Origin: Lachnospiraceae bacterium
GTDB lineage: Bacteria; Bacillota; Clostridia; Lachnospirales; Lachnospiraceae
Assembly: GCA_017624855.1 (NCBI GenBank)
Contig: JAGAMF010000007.1
Coordinates: forward strand, 141,658-205,657
Length of the DNA stretch: 64,000 nucleotides
Direction: 5' to 3'
Under the pieces are notes generated by a model, which saw nothing but the letters and a program-made list of their open reading frames with translations, had not been told where the DNA came from and ran no database searches. How positions within the stretch are numbered: the first letter of the stretch is position 1; each line of letters opens with the position of its first letter. Shown piece after piece: positions 27,676-36,550 of the stretch. A program made the position numbers and the translations under genes.

Positions 27676-28377
27676 ATGTATTTAGAAATCAAAGAGGTAA
27701 AAAAGAGTTATGGTAAGGATTCCGGCTATGTTCAGGTGCTTAAAGGAATTACCACCGGTGTGGAAAGAGGGCAGATGTGTGTAATCCAAGGTACCAGCGG
27801 AAGCGGCAAATCCACACTTTTAAATTGTATCGGCGGCTTGGACGAAATGGATTCCGGCTCCATAAAAGTAGATGGAAAGGAAGTGTTCGGATTAAAAGGT
27901 GAAGCGTTGTCAAATTACAGAAGAGATAACCTGGGCTTTATTTTCCAGTTTTATAATTTGGTTCCCAACCTGACAGTGCGGGAAAATATTCAGGTTTGCG
28001 AATATATTGCTAAAAATCCTCTGGATACGGATGAGTTGTTGGAAGTATTGGGGCTCACGGAGCATCAGAATAAGTTTCCTTCCCAGCTTTCCGGCGGACA
28101 GCAGCAAAGATGTGCCATTGCCAGAGCATTGGTTAAGAATCCCAAGCTTTTATTGTGTGACGAACCTACCGGAGCTTTGGATTCCAAAACATCCCGGGAT
28201 ATTTTGGTATTGTTGGAGGAAATCAACCGTAAATACGGAACCACAATGCTGATTGTCACCCACAATAATTCCATTAAAAACATGGTACATAAAGTAATTT
28301 TAATCAAAGACGGTTTGATTAAAAATGAATATGAGAATGAAATTCGCGTACCGGCTGTCGAATTGGAGGATTTGTAA
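27676..28377 (+). CDS. ABC transporter ATPase (MacB/LolD type)
   Basis: A 233-residue ATPase. Walker A GTSGSGKST (about 38-46), signature LSGGQQQR (about 138-145), Walker B LLLCDEPTGALD (about 157-168), and H-loop THN near 194. The type pairs with FtsX-like permeases that export peptides or extract lipids, or sense antibiotics. AAAGGAGG precedes the ATG. Its stop shares a base with the start of the permease gene. Confidence 0.95.
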   Translation: MYLEIKEVKKSYGKDSGYVQVLKGITTGVERGQMCVIQGTSGSGKSTLLNCIGGLDEMDSGSIKVDGKEVFGLKGEALSNYRRDNLGFIFQFYNLVPNLTVRENIQVCEYIAKNPLDTDELLEVLGLTEHQNKFPSQLSGGQQQRCAIARALVKNPKLLLCDEPTGALDSKTSRDILVLLEEINRKYGTTMLIVTHNNSIKNMVHKVILIKDGLIKNEYENEIRVPAVELEDL

Positions 28378-30617
28378 TGAATAAGGTGTTAAATAAAAGA
28401 ATTAAAAGAGATTTAAAAAGTAATTTTCTGCGATACCTTGCATTGTTTCTGCTGATTGCTTTCGGTATGTATATCATTGTGGCAATTGTAGGTGCTGCAG
28501 ACACGATTATTACCGGAACGAAGCAAATGGCTGAAGAAAATAAAGTAGAGGATGGGCAATTTGGCACTTTTATTTCTTTGAGTGAGGAGCAGGAGGAAAC
28601 AATCCGGGATATGGGCATTACATTGGAGCGAATGTTTTCGGTGGATTTATCACAGGAGGACGGCTCTACTCTCAGAGTGTTTGCAAACCGCGAAGAAATC
28701 AACCGGATTCATGTAGACGAAGGTTGTGTGGCCCGAACCGACGAGGAAGTTGTAATCGAAAAGCGCTATGCTGAGGAGCATAATCTTACGGTAGGCGACA
28801 CCATTGAAATTGCGGGGAAAACCTATTTTATCACGGGTGTGGGAAGTGTACCGGAGTATGATATGCCTATTGCAACATTTTCGGATACCGCGGTGGAAAG
28901 TTCGCTTTTTGGTCTTGCATTTGTAACGGATGAAGCCTATGAGGACATAATAAATACGGAATACGCGGGCGTGGAAACATATTGCTACGCTTATCGATTG
29001 AATGGAGTTGCCACCCATGAAGAGTTGAAGGATGAGTTCCTGACGGTGGAGGTTAATAATCTGACCTCATTTATCAAGGCGGAAAATAACGGAAGAATTC
29101 ATGCGGCAGCAGGAGATTTGCTTACGAATCGTAATGTGGGACTGGTGGCAGGCATTATCATTATGATTCTTTTTACCTATGTAATCTCCGTATTTGTCAT
29201 TCATCAGATTCAGCAGGAAAGCAGTGTAATCGGAACTCTGTATGCCTTAGGAGCCAAAAAACGCAATCTGGTCAGTCATTACATTATGCTTCCCACAGTA
29301 ATCAGTTTGGTGGGAGGACTTGTGGGAACCGCCGCAGGCTTCAGTGATTGGGGCATAGCATGGCAGATGGCAGATACATATATGTATTTCTCCATACCGG
29401 ATTTGGAGCCCGGGTATGCCACCTATTTAATCATCTACGGTGTGGTAATGCCACCGGTTATTTCCGCTATCGTAAATTATATTGTAATCGATAAAAAGCT
29501 TTCCCGTACTGCATTATCTTTAATCCGAAATGAGCAGAAGGTTAGTCATCGCAGCAGAGTGAATCTTGGTAAAATGGGTTTCCTTCGTCGTTTTCAGATT
29601 CGTCAGATGCTTCGTGAGGCAAGAACCGGCTTAACGGTAGTATTCGGTATGTTCATAACCATGTTGATTTTTATGATGGGGCTCAATTGTTATGTTTTAT
29701 GTGAAAATGTGCGAATAGACAGCTCTCGGGATGCAACTTTTGAATATATGTACACCTTAAAATATCCGGAAGAAACGCCGCCGAAAGAGGCGGAGGCCTG
29801 CTATTTGAAAAGCTTGTCCATAACCGATAAAGGCTATACGCTGGATGTAAGCATAATCGGAATTGATGAAGACAATAAGTATTACAAAGCAGAGCCGATA
29901 AAAGGTAAGAGCAATGTTATTGTAAGCTCGGCCGCGGCTCAGAAATATAATTTATCGGTAGGAGATAAAATCATCTTAACGGACAGCGCCGATGATATGG
30001 ACTATGCATTTACCGTAAAAGGGATAGCAGAATACGGAGTAAGCCTTGCATTTTTTATGGATATTAAAAGCATGCGAGAATTGTTTGATGAAGAAGAGGA
30101 CTACTACAATATGCTTTTGTCGGATGAAGAGTTGGAAATTGAAGCCGATAGAATCTATTCTGTGACCCAAAGGGAAGATATCGAACGGGCTTCATCAGTT
30201 TTTACGAAGCTTATGAAACCCATGTTTGTCATGATGATTTCGGTATCCATTGTGATTTTTATCGTGGTCATGTATTTGATGTTGAATGTTATGATCGACA
30301 GAGCTTCTTTCGGTATTTCGTTGGTTAAAATATTCGGCTTTCGAACCGGTGAAATCCGTAAGCTGTATTTGAATGGAAATACGGCAATAGTGGCCGTGGG
30401 AGCGGTGATTTCCATTCCTCTTGCCAAATACATCATGGATCGCATATATCCGTTCTTTATTGCCAATACGGCATGTGGTATAAATTGTACCTTTCCTATT
30501 TGGTATTATGCGCTTATTTTTGCCGGAGTAATGGCGGTGTATTTTGCGGTGAGCGGAGCGCTGGTTTTTAAAATTAAAAAAATATTGCCGGCAGAAGTAT
30601 TGAAGAACAGGGAATAA
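28377..30617 (+). CDS. ABC transporter permease with two FtsX domains
   Basis: A 746-residue permease. There is an N-terminal membrane segment (about 18-40), an extracytoplasmic domain (about 45-250), three membrane segments (about 258-360), a second region with a membrane segment near 420, an extracytoplasmic domain, and three final membrane segments (about 615-740). This duplicated FtsX layout fits MacB-like exporters. Start and previous stop overlap (TAATG), so translation is coupled to the ATPase. TetR control is inferred from the operators. Confidence 0.9.
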   Translation: MNKVLNKRIKRDLKSNFLRYLALFLLIAFGMYIIVAIVGAADTIITGTKQMAEENKVEDGQFGTFISLSEEQEETIRDMGITLERMFSVDLSQEDGSTLRVFANREEINRIHVDEGCVARTDEEVVIEKRYAEEHNLTVGDTIEIAGKTYFITGVGSVPEYDMPIATFSDTAVESSLFGLAFVTDEAYEDIINTEYAGVETYCYAYRLNGVATHEELKDEFLTVEVNNLTSFIKAENNGRIHAAAGDLLTNRNVGLVAGIIIMILFTYVISVFVIHQIQQESSVIGTLYALGAKKRNLVSHYIMLPTVISLVGGLVGTAAGFSDWGIAWQMADTYMYFSIPDLEPGYATYLIIYGVVMPPVISAIVNYIVIDKKLSRTALSLIRNEQKVSHRSRVNLGKMGFLRRFQIRQMLREARTGLTVVFGMFITMLIFMMGLNCYVLCENVRIDSSRDATFEYMYTLKYPEETPPKEAEACYLKSLSITDKGYTLDVSIIGIDEDNKYYKAEPIKGKSNVIVSSAAAQKYNLSVGDKIILTDSADDMDYAFTVKGIAEYGVSLAFFMDIKSMRELFDEEEDYYNMLLSDEELEIEADRIYSVTQREDIERASSVFTKLMKPMFVMMISVSIVIFIVVMYLMLNVMIDRASFGISLVKIFGFRTGEIRKLYLNGNTAIVAVGAVISIPLAKYIMDRIYPFFIANTACGINCTFPIWYYALIFAGVMAVYFAVSGALVFKIKKILPAEVLKNRE

Positions 30618-30701
30618 AAGTATAATAATTGACATTTGTTATGCAGAAAAGTAGAATGAAGGTGTAGGTATGGTAAATTCTGTTTTTAAGAGGAGGATAC
30701 A

Positions 30702-30917
30702 ATGGGATTATACGATATTGCCAAAATTATGATAGGTGTGGTTATTTTTCTGGTGGGAGTTTTTATGTGCGCTTTGCCGAAGCTTTGCTTAAAGAAAAGC
30801 GAGCGTGAAATTGAATACGCCGTAAAAGATGTCAGAAAAAGAGGAGTACTGTTAATCGTAGTAGGCGTTTTGGTTTCTATTGCAATGCTGGTAATTCCTT
30901 TTATTACTGCTACATAA
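30702..30917 (+). CDS. small two-segment membrane protein
   Basis: A 71-residue protein with hydrophobic segments about 5-25 and 48-68, separated by a charged loop. GAGGAGG precedes the ATG. It lies 84 bases after the permease and may belong to the same transcript, which ends in the terminator at 30941. Function unknown. Confidence 0.75.
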   Translation: MGLYDIAKIMIGVVIFLVGVFMCALPKLCLKKSEREIEYAVKDVRKRGVLLIVVGVLVSIAMLVIPFITAT

Positions 30918-30940
30918 AATAATTTTGATTTGTGCATATA

Positions 30941-30976
30941 AAAAACGCTTAAGCCATATGTAGCTTAAGCGTTTTT
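30941..30976. terminator. bidirectional terminator
   Basis: A perfect 14-base-pair stem (30941-30954 with 30963-30976) with A-run on one side and T-run on the other, loop CATATGTA. It lies between two convergent genes and can serve both. Confidence 0.92.
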
Positions 30977-30985
30977 GTATTGTTT

Positions 30986-32689
30986 TTATTCCTTAAAATA
31001 ATATCTCCAATAATTACCGTCTATCACATGGTCGGGTTGATACTCATTTTCAATCCAGTCCATCAGCCATACATTTACAGAAAGATCCCATGAAAGTTCA
31101 CCAAATCCGGAGGATAAAATGATTACATTCGGATATTTGTCGGGATTGACTTCCCAATAATATTCCAGACTTTCGTTATAGGTAGGCGTGGACATAACTG
31201 ACGGTGCTCCAACATTGACATCTTCATATAAATAGCCAAGAGTATCTACAGGCACGCCTAAAATCCAAATGGTATCTCCCGGTTTGATATATTGTTTCCA
31301 TTCTGCCATACTGTCACGCTGCGCCGCTGCACCTTCTTCATTAGTAATGATGCCTATTGCCGGCCCACTTCGTATAAGCGCCATATCCGATGCAATGGAA
31401 TAAATTTGTCCTCGGCCGGAAATGGGAACATGGAAATAAATACTTCTAAAAATAATCAATAATAGAAAAATATGAATGCAACAAACGAATGCCTTCTTAA
31501 ATTTTAAATTGTCTTTATTGAGTAGAAACCAGCGATAAAGCGGTAATACTGAAACACAAATTGCAATGAGAGTATAGGGAATTGCTTGTATCAATGCATG
31601 ATCTGACAGTAAAAGTGTTGCCAGGAAATTTGCAATGCTTGCCCACAGACCGCAATAGTATATTTTCTTTTCGTTATCGGATAAAAGCTTGCGTTTCCAA
31701 AATCCCAGGCTGATAATAATCAAAAAGGGAAAGGATGAAAAACCATGGTGTTTGGAATGTATTATATTTATCAGCCAGTAAGACATCACAATAAACCATG
31801 AAGTAAAAATGCAAGCTGTAAGTGAAATCATAAATTTTTTGTGTTTAACAACAGAAACAATTCCGGTATAAATACAATGTATCAATAAACTTAAGGTGAA
31901 AACCAAAAGAATTACACCTAGTATTTTAACAAGGTTAAGTAAGTGGGTACCTATTTTAGACGATGCACTTACTGTATGTGAAGGTTCAATAGAAAGCGCT
32001 CGCGGTAGGCATTCTATAATTGTATTCCAACTGACTTGATTCAAAAGATAGACAATAAACAACGCAGCTACACATAAACATACTAAAGTATAAAGCGGAA
32101 TATCTCTTTTTTTGTTTTTTGAATAAATAATTAAAAGTGCGATGATTGCAAAGTATGCAATAATAAATGAAGGATAAGAAAAAATGCCCAAACAAAAACT
32201 GAGTGCGGATAATATTAATAAATACACTTTTTCGGTTTGGAAATAATGTACCAAAAATAAAAACATCAATGTGCTGAACCAAATTTGCATGTTGCTGAAT
32301 TCGGGAACTAAAAGGTCTTTTGGAGAAATTAATAAATAAAAAATGCATATAAGCATACCCGGAATTTTCTCAGAACCGATTATTTTATAAAAATAGATTC
32401 CTATGCCGAAGCGAATTAGTAATCCGACCGCATGGGTAAACAGTACAATTCCAGTGGTTGTACCTGTTACACCGATATACAGTTTCATAATAATGGCACA
32501 CAAAAATGCACTGGTCTGATGGGGCTCCCACATTTGCGAAATCATAAGGTCGCCTTTTACAAAACGATAAGCCATTGCTAATTGATATTCAGCATCATAG
32601 CTTAAGTTTGTAACAAGAAGAGATCCCAGAGCCAGAATCATTAATATAAAGTAAAAAACATAAGTTTTATTTGTATAATATTTTCTCAT
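30986..32689 (-). CDS. polytopic membrane protein, probable GT-C type glycosyltransferase
   Basis: A 567-residue protein with about 11 hydrophobic segments over residues 8-420, then a 130-residue extracytoplasmic C-terminal domain. An acidic first loop (SYDAEYQLAMAYRFVKGDL, about 31-49, followed by WEPHQTSAF) is where GT-C enzymes keep the catalytic acid. It probably moves a sugar from a lipid carrier to an outside acceptor. The gene is divergent from the amino-sugar operon 32896-35829, which would make the lipid-linked donor. The ribosome binding site is weak. The gene is clearly more AT-rich than the flanking ABC genes. Confidence 0.7.
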   Translation of the reverse strand: MRKYYTNKTYVFYFILMILALGSLLVTNLSYDAEYQLAMAYRFVKGDLMISQMWEPHQTSAFLCAIIMKLYIGVTGTTTGIVLFTHAVGLLIRFGIGIYFYKIIGSEKIPGMLICIFYLLISPKDLLVPEFSNMQIWFSTLMFLFLVHYFQTEKVYLLILSALSFCLGIFSYPSFIIAYFAIIALLIIYSKNKKRDIPLYTLVCLCVAALFIVYLLNQVSWNTIIECLPRALSIEPSHTVSASSKIGTHLLNLVKILGVILLVFTLSLLIHCIYTGIVSVVKHKKFMISLTACIFTSWFIVMSYWLINIIHSKHHGFSSFPFLIIISLGFWKRKLLSDNEKKIYYCGLWASIANFLATLLLSDHALIQAIPYTLIAICVSVLPLYRWFLLNKDNLKFKKAFVCCIHIFLLLIIFRSIYFHVPISGRGQIYSIASDMALIRSGPAIGIITNEEGAAAQRDSMAEWKQYIKPGDTIWILGVPVDTLGYLYEDVNVGAPSVMSTPTYNESLEYYWEVNPDKYPNVIILSSGFGELSWDLSVNVWLMDWIENEYQPDHVIDGNYWRYYFKE

Positions 32690-32835
32690 AAAAAAGAATG
32701 ACTTTAAATTAAGACATATATCCTTTCTGACAAAAATGCCAACATAAAACTATTGTAACACAAATTGTTTATGTATTCCATACATATGTTTTTATCCGGA
32801 TATTGACTTCTCGTGGTGTTCTCAGCTGTTTTAAC

Positions 32836-32864
32836 TTGAAATCTAATATTAGATAGAGTAAAAT
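32836..32864 (+). promoter_or_regulatory. promoter of the amino-sugar operon with palindromic spacer
   Basis: TTGAAA and TAAAAT are separated by 17 bases. The spacer start holds a perfect 14-base palindrome, ATCTAATATTAGAT (32841-32854), a candidate regulator site. Confidence 0.65.
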
Positions 32865-32895
32865 ATCAATATTATAGTTGCCGGGGGAATAAGTT

Positions 32896-33993
32896 TTGGG
32901 TGAGAAAGTATTGTCAAATCGATTAGACAGAGGTTTTTTCAAATATCAGGAAGAAATTGAAGCAGCAGCGTTGAAAGTTTTGCGTTCGGGTTATTATGTT
33001 TTAGGACCGGAGGTGCTTTCTTTTGAGAAAGAATTTGCAGAATATGTTGGAACAGATTATTGTGTAGGTGTTGCCAACGGTTTGGATGCTTTAACTTTGG
33101 CGTTTAGAGCTTTGGAAATCGGTGTGGGTGATGAAGTAATTGTTCCGGCAAATACATACATTGCAAGTATTATGGGCGTTACTATTAACGGAGCAACTCC
33201 CATCTTTGTGGAGCCGGATGAATTTTATAATATAGATGCAGATAAAATAGAAGAAAAAATAAACGACAAGACCAAAGCAATTTTGGTAGTTCATTTGTAT
33301 GGACAAGCGGCCAATATGGAGCCTGTTTTGAGGTTGTGTAAAAAACATAATTTATACTTGGTGGAGGATTGTGCACAATCTCACGGAGCTTGTTCAAATG
33401 GCCGGATGACAGGAAGCTTTGGGGATGTGGGTTGTTTTTCTTTTTATCCGTCTAAAAATTTGGGTGCATTTGGAGATGCAGGGGCTATTGTTACCAACAA
33501 TGAGGCAATTGCACAAAAAGTAAGAATGTATCGAAATTATGGAAGTGAGAAAAGATACTATAATAAAGTTGTGGGAGTGAATTCTCGTTTGGATGAAATG
33601 CAGGCTGCCATGCTTCGGGTAAAGCTTAAATATATTGAAGAATTTACACAAGAACGATTCCAAATTGCACAGCAGTATAGTAAGAAAATAACCAACAAAA
33701 AAATCATTTTGCCACAAGTTAGGAATCATGTTACACATGTATGGCATCAGTATGTGGTACGAACTGAAAACAGAAGCGATTTTATTGAATATTTGGATAA
33801 GCAGGGGATAGGAACTATTATTCATTATCCTATTCCGCCCCATTTATCGGAGGCATATGCTTATTTGGGAATTAAAAGAGGTGCATTGCCTATAACAGAG
33901 AAATACTCAGATACCATCGTATCTCTTCCGATATACAATGGTATGACACAAGATGAACAAACCAAAGTCATCGATTGTATAAATGATTTTTAG
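32896..33993 (+). CDS. DegT/DnrJ/EryC1-family sugar aminotransferase
   Basis: A 365-residue PLP-dependent enzyme that aminates a keto sugar bound to a nucleotide. VEDCAQSHGA (156-165) is the cofactor-stacking region and SFYPSKNLGAFGDAG (182-196) carries the Schiff-base lysine, K187. With a 3,4-ketoisomerase next door the likely product is a dTDP-3-amino-3,6-dideoxyhexose (FdtB/QdtB-type reaction). A TTG start behind GGGGG (eight-base spacing) is used. First gene of a four-gene operon. Confidence 0.9.
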   Translation: MGEKVLSNRLDRGFFKYQEEIEAAALKVLRSGYYVLGPEVLSFEKEFAEYVGTDYCVGVANGLDALTLAFRALEIGVGDEVIVPANTYIASIMGVTINGATPIFVEPDEFYNIDADKIEEKINDKTKAILVVHLYGQAANMEPVLRLCKKHNLYLVEDCAQSHGACSNGRMTGSFGDVGCFSFYPSKNLGAFGDAGAIVTNNEAIAQKVRMYRNYGSEKRYYNKVVGVNSRLDEMQAAMLRVKLKYIEEFTQERFQIAQQYSKKITNKKIILPQVRNHVTHVWHQYVVRTENRSDFIEYLDKQGIGTIIHYPIPPHLSEAYAYLGIKRGALPITEKYSDTIVSLPIYNGMTQDEQTKVIDCINDF

Positions 33994-34004
33994 GAGATAA
34001 AACA

Positions 34005-34433
34005 ATGCTGAAAGACCATTACAAATTAATAGAGTTCGTGGATTTGGGCGATGAGAGAGGAAATCTTGTTGTTATTGAGGGTGAAGGCAGAGATATTCCG
34101 TTTGATATAAAAAGAGTATTTTATATATATGGATCAGACAGCACGGTTGTACGCGGACAACATGCCAATAAAGAAACAGAATTTCTGTTGGTAAATGTAA
34201 GTGGAACCAGCAAGGTCAGGATTGATGACGGAAAGGATTCTCTTATTATTGAATTGAACAAGCCTCGTATGGGATTATACATTTCATCCATGCTTTGGAA
34301 GGATATGTATGATTTTTCTGAGGATTCGGTTTTGCTTGTATTGGCCAGCAAACATTATGACAGCACCGAATATATACGTGATTATGATACTTATATTAAA
34401 ATGCTTGAGAAAAGGGATATAGCAGATGAGTAA
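34005..34433 (+). CDS. FdtA/QdtA-like sugar 3,4-ketoisomerase (WxcM-like cupin)
   Basis: A 142-residue single-domain cupin. It matches the dTDP-4-keto-6-deoxyglucose 3,4-ketoisomerase pattern: DERGNLVVIEG, then IPFDIKRVFYIYG, then RGQHANKETEF. In FdtA the last motif carries two histidines (HxH) of which one is catalytic; here it reads HAN, so the second is Asn. This is probably a subfamily trait, but it may change product or activity. It overlaps the next gene by eight bases. Confidence 0.82.
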   Translation: MLKDHYKLIEFVDLGDERGNLVVIEGEGRDIPFDIKRVFYIYGSDSTVVRGQHANKETEFLLVNVSGTSKVRIDDGKDSLIIELNKPRMGLYISSMLWKDMYDFSEDSVLLVLASKHYDSTEYIRDYDTYIKMLEKRDIADE

Positions 34434-35355
34434 AATTTCAATAGTTGTTCCAGTGTATTATAACGAAGATACATTGATGGATTTATATAAAGATATGCAG
34501 GAAAAAATACTGGACCAATTGGGCGATTATGAGTTGGTTTTTGTTGATGACGGTTCCGGAGATGATTCTTGGAAAATCTTGAATGATATAAAAGATATGG
34601 ACAGTAATGTTAAGCTCGTAAAATTGTCCCGAAATTTTGGTGAGCATGCTGCTTTATTGGCAGGTTTGTCTGTTTGTTCAGGGGATTGCGCCGTAACAAA
34701 GCAAGCTGATTTGCAGGAAGATTCTGAACTGATTCTTGAAATGTATGAAAAGTGGAAATTAGGAAACAAAGTTGTTTTGGCTATCCGCCGAAGCCGGGAT
34801 GAGAATGCCTTAAAAGTATTTTTTGCAAATATGTATTATGCCATTGTTCGTAAATTTGTAAATAAAAACATGCCTGCAGGGGGATGTGATTGTTACTTGA
34901 TCGATCGACAGGTAATTAAAGTATTGGAAGCTCTTGATGAAAAAAATTCCAGCCTAACCTTACAGGTACTGTGGGCAGGCTTTAAAACGGAGTTGGTATA
35001 TTTTGACAGAAGAGATCGAGAAAAGGGTGTTTCTCGTTGGACCTTTGCAAAAAAAATCAAGTTGGTATTGGACTCAGTAATGAGTTTTTCGTATGCCCCC
35101 ATACGTATGATGACATTTGTTGGTATTCTGTTTGATATATTAGCGCTTGTTTTATTTATCTGCGTGTTTGTGGAATATTTTACGGTTGGAACACCGATTC
35201 AAGGCTGGTCATCTTTGATGTGTGTTACATTATGCTCGTCCGGATTGGTGCTTACTATGATGGGAGTTTTAGGTGAATATTTATGGCGAACACTGGATGC
35301 AACAAGGAATCGTCCGCCCTTTATTATTGATGAAATAAAAGAACAGGATAAATAA
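34426..35355 (+). CDS. GT2 undecaprenyl-phosphate glycosyltransferase (GtrB/DPM1-like)
   Basis: A 309-residue enzyme with a GT-A domain (1-220) and two C-terminal membrane segments (about 225-255 and 262-288). ISIVVPVYYNE, FVDDGSGDDSW (about 40-50) and QADLQEDSE near 90 are the donor and metal motifs of polyprenyl-phosphate hexosyltransferases. It would load the sugar on undecaprenyl phosphate at the inner face of the membrane. GtrA follows directly, as in gtr systems. Confidence 0.9.
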   Translation: MSKISIVVPVYYNEDTLMDLYKDMQEKILDQLGDYELVFVDDGSGDDSWKILNDIKDMDSNVKLVKLSRNFGEHAALLAGLSVCSGDCAVTKQADLQEDSELILEMYEKWKLGNKVVLAIRRSRDENALKVFFANMYYAIVRKFVNKNMPAGGCDCYLIDRQVIKVLEALDEKNSSLTLQVLWAGFKTELVYFDRRDREKGVSRWTFAKKIKLVLDSVMSFSYAPIRMMTFVGILFDILALVLFICVFVEYFTVGTPIQGWSSLMCVTLCSSGLVLTMMGVLGEYLWRTLDATRNRPPFIIDEIKEQDK

Positions 35356-35829
35356 ATGAAAAATTTGTGGCAGTTTATCAAGTTCGGATTGGTAGGTATA
35401 TCAAATACATTAATTAGCGAAGGTTTGTATTGTTTGTTCGTATTTTTTGGAATGCATTACTTACCTGCATATTTTTTGGGATTTACAATCAGCGTATTTA
35501 ATGCGTATTATTGGAATAACAGATATGTCTTTAAAAATGAAAGCGAACAAAAACGTGTTTGGTGGAAAGTTCTGTTGAAGACCTATGTTTCGTACTTGGC
35601 AGGTTTTATTATAAGTTCCGTGTTATTGGTATTTTGGATTGATATTGTTCAATTATCAAAATATCTAAGCGGAATAGCTGAGATTTGTGCAGGGTGGGGC
35701 TTTGAATCATTGGATGCTTATTTTTGGAGTGAGATTATTGCGGCAGGTCTTAATTTGTTAATAGTTGTTCCGTTGAATTTTTTGGTAAATAAATTTTGGG
35801 CATTTAAAGATCACAAAAAAGAAATATAA
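35356..35829 (+). CDS. GtrA family protein (probable lipid-linked sugar flippase)
   Basis: A 157-residue protein with four membrane segments, starting FIKFGLVGISNTLIS, with NRYVFKNE after the second segment and NFLVNKFWAFKD at the end, all typical of GtrA. The start follows the previous stop directly. It probably flips the undecaprenyl-linked sugar outward for the GT-C-like protein encoded divergently at 30986. Confidence 0.9.
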   Translation: MKNLWQFIKFGLVGISNTLISEGLYCLFVFFGMHYLPAYFLGFTISVFNAYYWNNRYVFKNESEQKRVWWKVLLKTYVSYLAGFIISSVLLVFWIDIVQLSKYLSGIAEICAGWGFESLDAYFWSEIIAAGLNLLIVVPLNFLVNKFWAFKDHKKEI

Positions 35830-35857
35830 AAAAGCTACGAAATATCGTAGCTTTTTT
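35829..35857. terminator. bidirectional terminator
   Basis: Stem AAAAAGCTACGA (35829-35840) with TCGTAGCTTTTT, loop AATA, with T-run on both strands. It ends the sugar operon and the convergent HTH gene. Confidence 0.92.
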
Positions 35858-35882
35858 ATGTTCACGGCTAGGAGGTTAATAA

Positions 35883-36176
35883 TTATGAGACTTTACGAAG
35901 TACCTGGAAAAAACTGCGAAAGTATTCTTCATTGGAAGAATCATAAAAGGCACACAACTCCAGAGGAGTTACCTCGTAGAGGCAACACAAGGAGAAGAAG
36001 TTATCAACGCGAGGAAGGCAATCGCCGCGTTCCCACTTGTAGACAGACTGCGGTGCCTGGAGGCCAAGTGCTTTGGTAACATCCTTAACGGAATAGCCCT
36101 TTTTCTTACGATACTCTTTCATCTTCTGACCTGTTTTAACGGGATCGATGTTGATTTTTGAATCTGCTGCTAACAT
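35883..36176 (-). CDS. small HTH (XRE family) regulator
   Basis: A 97-residue protein with an XRE-type helix-turn-helix at about 15-70 (TGQKMKEYRKKKGYSVKDVT, then QSVYKWERGDCLPR). AAGGAG precedes the start. No partner gene is obvious; it is divergent from the amylase gene across a 374-base gap. Confidence 0.85.
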   Translation of the reverse strand: MLAADSKINIDPVKTGQKMKEYRKKKGYSVKDVTKALGLQAPQSVYKWERGDCLPRVDNFFSLCCLYEVTPLELCAFYDSSNEEYFRSFFQVLRKVS

Positions 36177-36550
36177 ATTTTTTCTCCTTTCGTCTGTGGC
36201 TTGTTTACTACTGTAAACACAGAATAGCTCATTTTGTGTCCAACAATTTGTACTTTTAACAAAAAATATAAAATTTTATGGTAAAAAGTGAAGCCGATTT
36301 TAAAAATTTGGAGAAAGTGCCACCGAATGGGGGAACCTTATCCACAATAAATAGTAGCACAAATTTAACTTTTCCGATATCAACCGGCAGTTGAAGCATA
36401 TTGCTGATATAAATGACAGTATTGTGCCACAAGCCTCTTGATTCTAATCTAAAAATATGCCTTCGTCTCAGAATATTTTCCTACAACAATAAACACTTGC
36501 GAACCCCCTTGAAATATAATAAAATATAGGGTAAAGTGAGGTATTTTGTA
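36177..36550. other. long intergenic region between HTH and amylase genes
   Basis: No credible coding frame. TATAAT at 36515-36520 is a good -10 for the amylase gene but has no clear -35. GTGCCACC near 36319 and GTGCCACA near 36424 are similar octamers about 105 bases apart; otherwise I see nothing. Confidence 0.4.
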
